A stretch of DNA of 64,000 nucleotides from Singulisphaera sp. GP187 (GCF_900129635.1 NZ_FSRB01000001.1:6041501-6105500); one strand, 5' to 3'. Positions 1 through 10,524 are shown, numbered from the stretch's first letter. The notes: generated from the sequence alone by a model not told the origin. Numbers and translations are program-made.

Positions 1-326
1 GACTCTCGGCGATTCCGGTCCGGGGCGTGATCGTCACGGCCCGCGCCTCGACGGCCGGCATTGACTTCGTCTCCCGGTTCTTCGCCCCGCGGGTCGGGAT
101 TGATGAAGACCCGGTGTGCGGCTCGGCGCACTGTGCCCTGGCCCCCTACTGGAGCGATCGCCTGGGCAAGACCGAACTTGTCGGCTATCAAGCCTCGCCG
201 CGCGGAGGCGTCGTCCGCGTGCGGGTGAACGGCTCTCGGGTCCACCTGGGGGGACAGGCGGTGATCGTTCTCCGCGGCGAGCTCGCCGATTCGGCGGACG
301 GCCTGGCGGACGGATTGATGGATTGA
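1..326 (+). CDS. PhzF family protein, C-terminal fragment (5' end outside window)
   Basis: The reading frame is already open at base 3 and runs to TGA at 324-326, so only about the last 107 residues are present. The stretch DEDPVCGSAHCALAPYW matches the conserved GSAHC region of the PhzF / diaminopimelate-epimerase-like fold, where a phosphate- or carboxylate-binding loop closes the second half of the active site. It is followed by the usual short beta-rich end. PhzF relatives are cytoplasmic isomerases whose substrate is usually unknown outside phenazine producers, and nothing here suggests phenazine synthesis. A CPBP protease gene starts 21 bases downstream on the same strand, so the two may be co-transcribed. 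The family call is firm; the substrate is unknown. Confidence 0.85.
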   Translation, partial: LSAIPVRGVIVTARASTAGIDFVSRFFAPRVGIDEDPVCGSAHCALAPYWSDRLGKTELVGYQASPRGGVVRVRVNGSRVHLGGQAVIVLRGELADSADGLADGLMD

Positions 327-347
327 CGGATTCGAGGATCATTCACG

Positions 348-983
348 GTGACGGACGAAGAGAAGTCGGATTCGACCGATCGCCCCACTCCGGATCAGGG
401 CGCGGTCGTTGTGGCCGCGGTCCTGTTCGAAGGCGGCCTTGCGCCTCTGGCTCTGGCGATTGGCAGGCTCGTGGGCCAACCTCCCCTGGAAGGCTTCACC
501 TGGTCGATCCGCGACGCATTCCTCGGTGTCCTGGCCGCCTTGCCGATGTATGCGGCGTTCCAGGTCTTGATGCGGTGGCGGATTGGGCCGCTCGATCGGA
601 TCCGCCGGTTCTTCGAGGCGGAATTGACTCCGTTGTTAGGCTCTCGGCCCGACGCCGACCTCGCCCTGATTGCCCTCGCCGCGGGTGTTGGCGAAGAAAT
701 GCTCTTCCGAGGGGTTCTGCAAGGGGGGCTCGCTCACTGGCTGGGAACCTGGGAAGGGCTGGTCGCCGCCAGCCTCCTCTTCGGCTTGCTCCACCCGATC
801 ACGACGACGTATGTCCTGGTGGCAGGGCTACTTGGGGCCTACCTCGGTGCCGTCTGGATATTCAGCGGCAACCTCTTGGTCGTCATGATCGCCCATGCGC
901 TCTATGACTTCCTCGCGCTCCGCACTCTGCTTCGTGGTCGGGTGCTCGCGACGCCCGCCGCGGACCGGCAAATCCCGAGTTGA
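348..983 (+). CDS. CPBP family intramembrane metalloprotease
   Basis: This 211-residue polytopic membrane protein starts at GTG. The two glutamates and arginine of EEMLFR (about residues 116-121), a His in FGLLH (about 149) and a C-terminal His/Asp segment in IAHALYD (about 183-187) are the CPBP (Abi, Rce1-like) signature. In this family the glutamates and histidines hold a catalytic zinc within the membrane. Length is normal for bacterial members. Substrates of bacterial CPBP proteins are mostly unknown; some process or protect against peptides. It follows the PhzF gene closely, and no partner peptide is visible. Family call strong, role unknown. Confidence 0.85.
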   Translation: MTDEEKSDSTDRPTPDQGAVVVAAVLFEGGLAPLALAIGRLVGQPPLEGFTWSIRDAFLGVLAALPMYAAFQVLMRWRIGPLDRIRRFFEAELTPLLGSRPDADLALIALAAGVGEEMLFRGVLQGGLAHWLGTWEGLVAASLLFGLLHPITTTYVLVAGLLGAYLGAVWIFSGNLLVVMIAHALYDFLALRTLLRGRVLATPAADRQIPS

Positions 984-1115
984 GCGGCTAACTTCGGGTC
1001 TCAAGGATGATTTTGGGCCCTTTTCGGGATATGCTGGCGGAATCGGGACCTGGTCCGCCTTGAGGATTTGAGGTCCGCTCGGGCGAGAAGCGAGCTTTTT
1101 GGAAAGGTGCCAGTC

Positions 1116-2078
1116 ATGCGAGTGATCCCGTTGGCGACGTGGCGTGGGAACATGGTTGGATGGCTCCTGCTGGTCGTGGCCGGTTTCAGCGGGGCGTCCG
1201 CGCACGCCGCAACCTTGCACTGGAAGTTCCAGCCGGGGGAAACCATTCACTACGCGATGGACCAGAAGACGATCACGTCGGTCAAAGGGGGGCCTCAAGA
1301 CATCAAGTCCACGATGTCCCAGACGATCGATATGGACTGGGGCGTCAAGGAGATTGGCGCCGACGGGCTGACCCGCTTGACCCAGACGGTCACGCGGGTA
1401 CGGACCAAAATCGAGGCGGCGTTCGGGACCTTCGAGTTCGACTCCCAGGCCAGCAAAGATCCCGAGGGACCGGTTGCGGCGGGGCTCGTTCCCTTGCTGA
1501 GGGCCTTGGTTGGTGCTGAGTTTTCCTTCAAAATGAACGCGCAAGGCGAGATGAGTGACGTCAAGGTCCCCGAGAAGGTGCTCGAGACGATCAAGAAGTC
1601 TGGGGCACTCGGTGGGAACTCGGGGATGTTCTCCGAGGATGGACTGAAGAACATGGTCATCGAGTCGGGCCTCGCCGTTCCCAAGGAAGAGCTTGGGAAG
1701 GGGAAGAGCTGGGCCCGTGAGTCCAAGCTATCGATGCAGCCGATCGGTACGATGACCCTCGATAAGACCTACATCTACCAGGGGCCCGAGACCAAGGACG
1801 CCAAGGACCTCGAACGAATTGACCTGGTCACGAAGGTCGACATTCAGCTCACGCCCGGCAATAATATCGATATGAAGGTGCAGTCTCAGGACGGCAAAGG
1901 CAGCTTCTTTTTCGATAATGCCGCCGGACGAGTGGCCGAATCGACCGTCAGCGAGAAAATCGAGATGGTGTTTAAGCTGAAGGTGGGGGATCAGGAAACT
2001 CAGATCATTCAGGGCAATGAGACGACCACGACGATGAAGCTGGTCAACGCCCAAGCGGCCGATTCCTCGAAGAAATAG
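1116..2078 (+). CDS. Secreted DUF6263-like protein
   Basis: The chosen ATG has a GGAAAGG ribosome site 8-9 bases upstream; an upstream in-frame start at 1068 has none. The 320-residue product opens with an Arg-containing n-region, a hydrophobic core around residues 14-26 and a likely signal-peptidase site after AHA (about residue 31). The mature part is soluble, rich in Lys, Asp and Thr, and begins with a segment resembling a large family of planctomycete secreted proteins of unknown function (DUF6263-like: beta-rich, with a Gly-Glu turn near the start). No catalytic motif is apparent. It lies 17 bases before the next start candidate on the same strand. The family assignment is from pattern memory and is moderate. 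Confidence 0.6.
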   Translation: MRVIPLATWRGNMVGWLLLVVAGFSGASAHAATLHWKFQPGETIHYAMDQKTITSVKGGPQDIKSTMSQTIDMDWGVKEIGADGLTRLTQTVTRVRTKIEAAFGTFEFDSQASKDPEGPVAAGLVPLLRALVGAEFSFKMNAQGEMSDVKVPEKVLETIKKSGALGGNSGMFSEDGLKNMVIESGLAVPKEELGKGKSWARESKLSMQPIGTMTLDKTYIYQGPETKDAKDLERIDLVTKVDIQLTPGNNIDMKVQSQDGKGSFFFDNAAGRVAESTVSEKIEMVFKLKVGDQETQIIQGNETTTTMKLVNAQAADSSKK

Positions 2079-2095
2079 CCGTCAGAGCGAACGAT

Positions 2096-3490
2096 ATGGA
2101 GCGTGCAGCATGGAGGAGTGGCGTGGAGGATAGGATCTTGACGAGGCCCGCACCAGGCGAAGCCCAGGCGGAATCCGGACCGATGAGTGTGGCAGGGATT
2201 GGTCGCCAGCAGAACAGGGCAACGGCAACCGCAACCGGGGTGGGACGAGACTTTCTGATTGCGATGCTCCTGGGCTCGGGCGTGGTGGCGACGCGCCTTC
2301 CCTATCTCCATCACTTCGCGCTCATGGGCAAAGACGGCCCTCTTTATATCCAAGCGCTCACGCTTGATCGTGCGTTTGACGTACCGATGCCCGGCAATCT
2401 TGGTTATGTGCTGCTGGGTAAGCTCGCGAACCTCGGTTTGGCAAATCCGACCCACGCCTACCTGGCCGTGAATATCGCGCTGACCTGTGTCGGCGTTGTG
2501 TTTGCCTATTTGTTCGCGACGCTGATCGTCTCCCGGCCCTTGGCCGCGGCGACGGCGTTCTCGTTTGCTTGTAACCCGATGGTCTGGTGGCACGGGGCCG
2601 TGATCGCGAGCTATCCGGTCTGGATTGCCGTCCTGCCCGCGATCGGCTATTTCGGGCTCAGGTTTGTCCGGGGACGGGCGTTCGGCGATCTCCTGGGCGC
2701 GACCCTTGCCCTGGGGGTGGGGATGATCCTTCGCCCCGATCTGCTCGCATTTGGCACCCCCCTTTGGTTCGGCTGTCTGGTGTGGGGACGGGCGCGCTGG
2801 CGCGACTGGTTGATCGCGATCACGATTCTCGCGATGGCCTGTGCGTTCTGGTTCTTCGGCACGGCCTGGGTGCTGGGCGGGGTCGACGTCTACCTGGAGC
2901 GGGTCCGAGCTAAGTCCGCAGGGGATGCGGAGGGTTTCTCGTTTCAGCGTCGAGGACTCGTCGAGGGGCTGCTCCGCAACGGGACCAAATATGGGTTCTT
3001 CCTCGCCTGGTCCTCGATCCTCTTCCTGATCCCGTTCTCGATTGCGGTCGTCCACCGGCTCCGGACACTCTCCCTGTGCTGGCGAGGCACGCTCCTGGCC
3101 CTGCTTTGGGTGGGGCCATCCTGGTATTTTTCGTTCTTTGTTTTCGCCGGGAACGCCGGCTTGATCTTTCCCTTCCTCCCCTTGCTCTATGTCGGCGCGG
3201 CGCAGGGGTTCGACCTCTGGCTTGGTCGCCGAGGTACGGTGCAGCCGGTCGTGGCCATGGTCGTGCTCGGGCTCCTGAGCGCGTTGCAGTTCGTGGCGAC
3301 CCCCCTGCTCCCCGAAACGAATCAGCGGCAGGTGATTCTCAACGTCATGTTCTTCCGCCACACCGGGGCCGGGATCCGACAGCGGTACAACTATAACCTT
3401 GACGATTACCGAATCTCCCCCACCCTGGCGTCGGTCTCTCGCCAGATCAAGTCGCCCGAGCCGATCCCGTACTTCCCACCAAAAAATTAA
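2096..3490 (+). CDS. Polytopic membrane protein, possible GT-C type glycosyltransferase
   Basis: 464 residues with roughly ten hydrophobic segments. After the first segment comes a short loop with an acidic Lys-Asp-Gly-Pro-Leu-Tyr sequence, the kind of position where GT-C enzymes (ArnT/PMT-like lipid-linked sugar transferases) carry a catalytic Asp. A large soluble C-terminal domain is lacking. The start is uncertain: ATG at 2096 is used, but ATG at 2183 would remove a poorly hydrophobic, Arg-rich front. The gene is convergent with the sigma-54 regulator at 3650. The GT-C idea rests on topology and one loop only; no substrate can be proposed. Confidence 0.55.
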   Translation: MERAAWRSGVEDRILTRPAPGEAQAESGPMSVAGIGRQQNRATATATGVGRDFLIAMLLGSGVVATRLPYLHHFALMGKDGPLYIQALTLDRAFDVPMPGNLGYVLLGKLANLGLANPTHAYLAVNIALTCVGVVFAYLFATLIVSRPLAAATAFSFACNPMVWWHGAVIASYPVWIAVLPAIGYFGLRFVRGRAFGDLLGATLALGVGMILRPDLLAFGTPLWFGCLVWGRARWRDWLIAITILAMACAFWFFGTAWVLGGVDVYLERVRAKSAGDAEGFSFQRRGLVEGLLRNGTKYGFFLAWSSILFLIPFSIAVVHRLRTLSLCWRGTLLALLWVGPSWYFSFFVFAGNAGLIFPFLPLLYVGAAQGFDLWLGRRGTVQPVVAMVVLGLLSALQFVATPLLPETNQRQVILNVMFFRHTGAGIRQRYNYNLDDYRISPTLASVSRQIKSPEPIPYFPPKN

Positions 3491-3551
3491 AAAACCAAAA
3501 TGTTCTCATTCGAGATAAGTCAGGTTGTTTCTTCGTTCCCTTGATAGATTT

Positions 3552-3594
3552 CAACGACCCGCCAGAGGCTTCCTAGCCCTGGATCGGGTCGTTG
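3552..3594. terminator. Inverted repeat between convergent genes
   Basis: A 10-bp perfect inverted repeat (CAACGACCCG at 3552-3561 and its complement at 3585-3594) with a 23-base loop sits between two convergent genes, with AT-rich flanks on both sides. This suits a weak bidirectional terminator. The long loop makes it less convincing than a classical hairpin. Confidence 0.4.
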
Positions 3595-3649
3595 ATAAAT
3601 TTCGCTCGCCCATCAAGGGTGAGACATCGGGGCGGGGAACCGCAAGGCG

Positions 3650-6748
<3,099 letters not shown>

Positions 6749-6828
6749 AGGAGCAGGTCCGCCCAGGCAAGTTCTTCGGTGCAACTCTGGTCCCTCAACC
6801 CTAGCGGATCGGCGCCGAAACACAAGGA

Positions 6829-7065
6829 TTTCGCTGACGAATTTTCGTCAAATCAGCGTCGCTAGCGAAAAAAACGGAGGTTTGAGTGATTTTGGTGAAT
6901 TGGGTGATTTGCATGTGTTTTTCTCAAAGGCTTTCGCCGTTAATGAGTGCGTGCCCTGCGAATCTTGGGGTATTTGAGTGAATCTCGGGTTTTGTGCGGA
7001 GGGAATGATGGGGGTTTCGCCCTGTTGATGGGGAATTCGGCGCCGAAAATTCGTCAGTCGCTACC
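6829..7065. promoter_or_regulatory. Nested inverted repeats between the sigma-54 regulator and the divergent hydrolase
   Basis: The 496-base gap between the divergent genes is AT-richer than its surroundings. It holds an inverted repeat TGACGA-ATTT-TCGTCA (6835-6850) nested inside TTTCGCT/AGCGAAA arms (about 6829-6869). A partly related word, GCGCCGAAAATTCGTCA, lies near 7040-7055 in the opposite sense; GCGCCGAAA itself also occurs near 6812. Direct words TTTGAGTGA recur near 6880 and 6973. These could be upstream activator sites for the Fis-type HTH of the neighbouring regulator. That is inference from position and symmetry. Confidence 0.35.
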
Positions 7066-7152
7066 GCAATGGTGTGATTTTGTGCGCTGGTCAAAACGTT
7101 GAGAGGGGGGTGAAACCGGGTGTTTTCGCGATTTGTGGCGATGAAAGCGTTC

Positions 7153-7168
7153 TGGTATGCAACCTGCC
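7153..7168 (+). promoter_or_regulatory. Candidate sigma-54 (-24/-12) promoter
   Basis: TGGTATGCAACCTGCC keeps the invariant GG and GC dinucleotides of sigma-54 promoters at the required 10-base separation, preceded by C as in YTGG. It departs from TGGCACG-N4-TTGC at three positions. The predicted start near 7179 leaves a ~65-base leader before the ATG at 7245. The adjacent divergent gene encodes a sigma-54 activator, which raises plausibility. Such matches also occur by chance. Confidence 0.4.
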
Positions 7169-7244
7169 TATAGAGGACGACGTCGAACCGGCATTGCGAG
7201 AGTCAAACAACTCCTGAGAATTGAGCCGGAGTCGAGGAGGTCTG

Positions 7245-8105
7245 ATGCGGATTGCAGCAAGGCATCGTGGTGGGTGGCTGTTCTCGTCCCAAATTGATGA
7301 GGCGCGACAGCACCAGGTCCGAATCAACGGCGAGTGGGTTGATGTGGTCCAGATGGGCCAAGGGGATCCGCTGGTCTTGGTGCCGGGTCTGGCGGGAGGT
7401 TGGAAGCTTCTCGCCCCGCTGGCGTCGCAACTGGCGCGGCACTACCAAGTCACGATTCCGGGGCTGCGTGGCGATCGCTTCCCGATGGGGAATTCCTGCG
7501 TGAGCGGGTTGAGCGATCACGCTGTGGACCTCTCCCAGTTGATCGAGCAGCTCGGCCTTGAGCGGCCGTCCTTGTTCGGCGTTTCGTTCGGCGGTGCGAT
7601 TGCTCTCGAACTGGCCGTCGAGCAACCGCACCGGATTGGGGCCTTGGTCGTTCAAGGGGTGGTGCCGAAGTTTCGGACGAACCTGGGGACGACGATCGCC
7701 AGGCGTGTGCTCGAGCGGTTCCCGCTGCCGACCGACAATGGCTTCCTGAATCAGTTTTTCAACCTGTTGCACGGCGGCAAGCCGGAGCCGGGTCCCCTGA
7801 CCGACTTCGTGGTCGAGCGGTGCTGGGAGACCGACCAGGGCGTGATGGCGCGTCGGATCGGGCATCTGGAATCGTTTGATGTCTCCGATCGTCTCTGGCG
7901 GATCGACGTGCCCACGCTCGTTCTGGCCGGGACCCGGGACTCGATCGTGCCGCCGTCGCGTCAGCGTGCCTTGGCGGCCGAAATCGCGGGGGCCCGCTAT
8001 GCGACGCTCGAGGGGGCCGGGCACATTGCCTTCCTCTCGCACCGCGTCGAAGTCGCACAGCAGGTTCGCCGGTTCCTGCGTGAGGTCAGCCACACGCACT
8101 GCTGA
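7245..8105 (+). CDS. Alpha/beta-fold hydrolase
   Basis: 286 residues from ATG 7245, chosen for the GAGGAGG ribosome site ending 4 bases upstream; an in-frame TTG at 7221 lacks one. The nucleophile elbow GVSFGG places the catalytic Ser near residue 105. LVLAGTRDSIVP near residue 225 supplies the acid and GAGHIAF near 260 the His. The front contains the strand-turn-strand of this fold (LVLVPGLAGGW, oxyanion region). It is a soluble single-domain enzyme without a signal peptide; the substrate (ester, lactone or other) cannot be told. It is transcribed away from a sigma-54 activator and has a candidate -24/-12 element, so stress- or nutrient-dependent control is likely. Confidence 0.85.
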   Translation: MRIAARHRGGWLFSSQIDEARQHQVRINGEWVDVVQMGQGDPLVLVPGLAGGWKLLAPLASQLARHYQVTIPGLRGDRFPMGNSCVSGLSDHAVDLSQLIEQLGLERPSLFGVSFGGAIALELAVEQPHRIGALVVQGVVPKFRTNLGTTIARRVLERFPLPTDNGFLNQFFNLLHGGKPEPGPLTDFVVERCWETDQGVMARRIGHLESFDVSDRLWRIDVPTLVLAGTRDSIVPPSRQRALAAEIAGARYATLEGAGHIAFLSHRVEVAQQVRRFLREVSHTHC

Positions 8106-8147
8106 GGATTGCGGCTTGGTTCCGCGCCGATTTTTGGTCAAACTCAT

Positions 8148-8186
8148 TGAAGCACGCCGTCCTCGGTTTGAGGACGGCGTGCTTCA
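8148..8186 (+). terminator. Perfect 17-bp hairpin after the hydrolase gene
   Basis: Arms 8148-8164 and 8170-8186 are perfectly complementary with a 5-base loop (GGTTT). It lies 43 bases after the hydrolase stop and 50 bases before the HD gene. There is no T-run after it, so it may stop or stabilise the transcript end rather than act as a classical intrinsic terminator. Confidence 0.55.
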
Positions 8187-8236
8187 TGCGTTTACTGTCA
8201 GGCCGTTGATCAAAGCATGAAGAGGCGGAACATCCC

Positions 8237-8893
8237 ATGGAGACGTCCCGAGACCGCGAATTGATGTCGTTCGGGTTGGAGCGAGCCCTGCGGTGGGGGG
8301 CGGTGGCTCACGACGGCCAGTTCCGCAAGGGGGTGAAGACCCCTTATTTCGAACATGTCGTGGGCGTGGCGATGATTCTCGACCGGCTTGGATTCGAGGA
8401 AGCCGTCGTCATTGCCGGCTTGTTGCATGACGTGGTCGAGGATACCGAGGCGACGCTCGACCAGGTGCGCGAGCGGTTCGGGGACGAGGTGGCCAGGACG
8501 GTCGAGGCTTGCTCGGAGATCAAGACCGACGCCCAGGGGCGGAAACGCCCCTGGATCGATCGCAAACGCGATCACCTCAAGGCATTGGCCGGTGCCCCGC
8601 TCGAGGTCAGGGCGGTCATCCTGGCAGACAAGCTGCATAACCTCTTGAGCATGGCCTGCGATCTTGAAGAGGGACGCCCGGTCTGGTCGCTCTTCAACGC
8701 TTCGCGCGCGGATCTGCTCGGGTACTATCGCGCGACGATTGACCTTGTCGGCGTGGGCGATCCCCGGCTCCAGCGGCTCGCGGAACGCTGCCGCCAACTG
8801 CTCGACGGGCTCGCCGAAGACGCTCGAGGCGGCCGTGACGAGCGGGTCGAGTCCGCGGAAAATCGAGAAAAACAGAGTCGAAGAGTTGATTGA
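8237..8893 (+). CDS. HD-domain phosphohydrolase, small alarmone hydrolase (MESH1/SpoT-like)
   Basis: 218 residues. The metal-binding residues of the SpoT/MESH1 hydrolase fold are in register: His near 25, His40, His64-Asp65 in LLHDVVEDT and Asp131 in ADKLHNL, with FRKGVKTPYFEH matching the alarmone hydrolase entry segment. The protein has no synthetase, TGS or ACT domain and so would only degrade (p)ppGpp or a related nucleotide such as NADPH, as known for MESH1. Start ATG 8237 has a weak GGAACATC-type upstream region. The gene stands alone, with structured non-coding DNA directly downstream. Confidence 0.8.
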   Translation: METSRDRELMSFGLERALRWGAVAHDGQFRKGVKTPYFEHVVGVAMILDRLGFEEAVVIAGLLHDVVEDTEATLDQVRERFGDEVARTVEACSEIKTDAQGRKRPWIDRKRDHLKALAGAPLEVRAVILADKLHNLLSMACDLEEGRPVWSLFNASRADLLGYYRATIDLVGVGDPRLQRLAERCRQLLDGLAEDARGGRDERVESAENREKQSRRVD

Positions 8894-8913
8894 CGCGTTT
8901 CTGTTGATATAGT
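8886..8913 (+). promoter_or_regulatory. Sigma-70-like promoter of the structured RNA locus
   Basis: TTGATT (8886-8891), 16-base spacer, TATAGT (8908-8913), overlapping the end of the HD gene. The predicted start near 8920 coincides with the first base of the first stem of the RNA-like region, which supports the assignment. Confidence 0.5.
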
Positions 8914-9050
8914 GGAGGTGTCAGTCGGGGACACACAACCAGGCTGACTTACGGGTCGTACGAGCGTGGTACGACTGGCAAGAGCTCGCTCTCGCCCGAG
9001 GCTGGACTCCCGCGAGACCGGGGAGGCTTTTCGTAAAGGAGGTGACTATA

Positions 9051-9083
9051 GTGTGTAGTGATAACCAGAGGCGGCTCGCCTAA
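9051..9083 (+). CDS. Ten-residue ORF with a perfect Shine-Dalgarno (leader peptide candidate)
   Basis: GTG start, reading MCSDNQRRLA then TAA. The 11-base AAAGGAGGTGA is complementary to the whole anti-Shine-Dalgarno and ends 5 bases before the start, better than the site of any other gene in the window. No family can be assigned at this length. The last codons form one arm of a hairpin whose partner lies at 9112-9117, a layout like that of attenuator leader peptides. It could equally be a non-coding ribosome-binding mimic. Confidence 0.4.
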   Translation: MCSDNQRRLA

Positions 9084-9138
9084 CGGCAGCCGACGGGTTG
9101 CCCGTCGGGCAAGCCGCACCTTTTCTGATCGATAGTCT

Positions 9139-9168
9139 GACCAGGTCCGAACTCGTTCGGACCTGGTC
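9139..9168 (+). terminator. 14-bp hairpin closing the structured RNA locus
   Basis: Arms 9139-9152 and 9155-9168 are perfectly complementary and are followed by ACTTTGTCT. A good stem with only a weak T-run. Confidence 0.55.
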
Positions 9169-9206
9169 ACTTTGTCTCATAAAGACTTGCGAAGCAGTTT
9201 GGAGCT

Positions 9207-9402
9207 TGACGCGTTTGAATCGTTCTACCGCGATCCTTGGCCTCTTTTCCTACCGTGGCTGGTGGTGGTATCCCGTGTTTACGGGTTCCACAACATCAGG
9301 TCGCCGGGCCGAGGGCGGTATTTAACCGTCTTCTGAATTGCCAGTCAAAAGTCACCCCAAGGGCCCCGGGACCTGAAATATGGTCGCGGGGTCCTTTTTT
9401 TT
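9207..9402 (+). ncRNA. Structured leader or small RNA with intrinsic terminator upstream of DAHP synthase
   Basis: A long stem can be folded from CTGGTG, GTGG and CCCGT (9259-9276) with ACGGG, CCAC and CATCAG (9281-9299), about 15 pairs with two internal loops and a GTTT cap. CGGT/ACCG follows near 9316-9328. The block ends in a strong intrinsic terminator (9361-9402). It lies ~110 bases before aroF, so it is either an attenuated aroF leader or a separate small RNA. No known riboswitch core was recognised, and its 5' end is a guess. Confidence 0.4.
9361..9402 (+). terminator. Intrinsic terminator upstream of aroF
   Basis: A 13-position stem (9361-9373 with 9382-9394, one mismatch and one G-U) with loop TGAAATAT is followed by eight T residues. 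The best intrinsic terminator in the window. Confidence 0.8.
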
Positions 9403-9510
9403 GTTTTGCGCGTTGGGATCGTCGCTGCCTTTGCGGTTGGCAAGGCGGGGCATCCATTGAGTTGAGATCTCAAGACTTCTCTTTTTTTCTTTTCTGAGGG
9501 CGGGCATACC

Positions 9511-10524
9511 GTGATTGTCGTCATGAAATCGGACGCGACGGCCGAGCAGACCGACCATATGGTCTCACAGATCACCTCCTTGGGCATGACTCCCCAGGTC
9601 ATCAAGGGGACGCACCAAACGGTGATCGCGGCGCTCGGCGAGGAGCGGGCGGGGCTCACCGAGGTGCTGGAGTCGGGCCCGGGGGTCGAGAAGGTCTTAC
9701 CGATCATGGCGCCCTATAAGCGAGCCTCGTCGGAGCTCAAGTCGGAGCGGACCGTGGTCCGGGCGCTCGACCTGGTGATCGGCGGGAAGCGGGTCGCAGT
9801 GATCGCGGGCCCCTGCTCCGTCGAGAGCGAAGAGCAAATCGTCGGGTTGGCGCGAAAGCTCAAGGAGCTGGGGGCGACCGGCCTGCGGGGCGGTGCGTTC
9901 AAGCCGAGGACCAGTCCGTACAGCTTCCAGGGCCACAAGGAAGACGGCCTCAAGATGCTGGCGACCGCGCGCCAGGAGACCGGCCTGGCGATCGTCACCG
10001 AGGTCATGGCTCCTGAACATGTGCCGCTGGTTGCCAAGTACGCCGACGTCCTCCAGATCGGCGCACGCAACATGCAGAATTACCAGTTGCTCCAGGCCGT
10101 GGGCGACTCGGGCAAGCCCACCATGCTCAAGCGGGGCATGAGCGCGACGATCGAGGAGTTCCTCCTCGCCGCCGAATACATCCTCGACCGCGGCAACCCC
10201 CACGTCATGCTCTGTGAACGGGGTATCCGCACCTACGAAGAGCACACCCGGTTCACGCTCCCCCTGGCGACGGTCCCCTACCTCCAGGAGAAGAGCCACT
10301 TGCCGGTGGTGGTCGACCCCTCCCACGGAACGGGCAAAGCGCGGTTGGTCACGCCGATGTGCAAGGCCGCCATCGCCGCCGGGGCCGACGCCCTGATCGT
10401 CGAGGTCCACGACGACCCCGAGCACGCAGTCAGCGACGGTTCTCAGACGATCACCCCCGCCTCCTTCGCCCAGATGATGGCAATGTGCCGGCGCGTCGCC
10501 GAGGCCGTGGATCGCACCATGTGA
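9511..10524 (+). CDS. aroF: 3-deoxy-7-phosphoheptulonate (DAHP) synthase with N-terminal regulatory domain
   Basis: 337 residues; catalyses phosphoenolpyruvate plus erythrose-4-phosphate to DAHP, the first step of the shikimate pathway, in the cytoplasm. Residues ~1-70 form a ferredoxin-like ACT-type front (MIVVMKSDAT start) as in the Thermotoga-type I-beta enzymes, where it binds aromatic amino acids for feedback control. The barrel carries IAGPCSVES, GGAFKPRTSPYSFQG and VVDPSHGTG, with metal- and PEP-binding residues in place. GTG 9511 is used; ATG 9523 is possible. No other aromatic pathway gene is adjacent. A terminator and structured region upstream suggest transcript-level control in addition to allostery. 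Confidence 0.93.
   Translation: MIVVMKSDATAEQTDHMVSQITSLGMTPQVIKGTHQTVIAALGEERAGLTEVLESGPGVEKVLPIMAPYKRASSELKSERTVVRALDLVIGGKRVAVIAGPCSVESEEQIVGLARKLKELGATGLRGGAFKPRTSPYSFQGHKEDGLKMLATARQETGLAIVTEVMAPEHVPLVAKYADVLQIGARNMQNYQLLQAVGDSGKPTMLKRGMSATIEEFLLAAEYILDRGNPHVMLCERGIRTYEEHTRFTLPLATVPYLQEKSHLPVVVDPSHGTGKARLVTPMCKAAIAAGADALIVEVHDDPEHAVSDGSQTITPASFAQMMAMCRRVAEAVDRTM

Larger units (their letters stand above)
8920..9170 (+). ncRNA. Predicted structured RNA with a 10-codon ORF and terminal hairpins
   Basis: Several helices can be drawn: GTCAG/CTGAC (8920-8924 with 8944-8948), GTCGTAC/GTACGAC (8955-8961 with 8969-8975), and TCTCGC/GCGAGA (8990-8995 with 9012-9017) or the competing CTCCC/GGGAG (9007-9011 with 9021-9025). 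Then AAAGGAGGTGA (9035-9045), a full-length Shine-Dalgarno, precedes a GTG mini-ORF (9051-9083). A compound hairpin follows (GCGGCT/AGCCGC 9071-9076 with 9112-9117 enclosing the 8-bp stem 9090-9097/9101-9108), then CCTTTT, and a 14-bp hairpin at 9139-9168. The outer arm overlaps the last codons of the mini-ORF, so a translating ribosome would open it. I do not recognise the family. It could be an autonomous RNA or a leader acting on what lies downstream. Confidence 0.5.

Noticed and set aside
2009..3361. A 450-residue minus-strand open frame
   Set aside because: Opposite a polytopic membrane protein; charged low-complexity composition shows it is a shadow.
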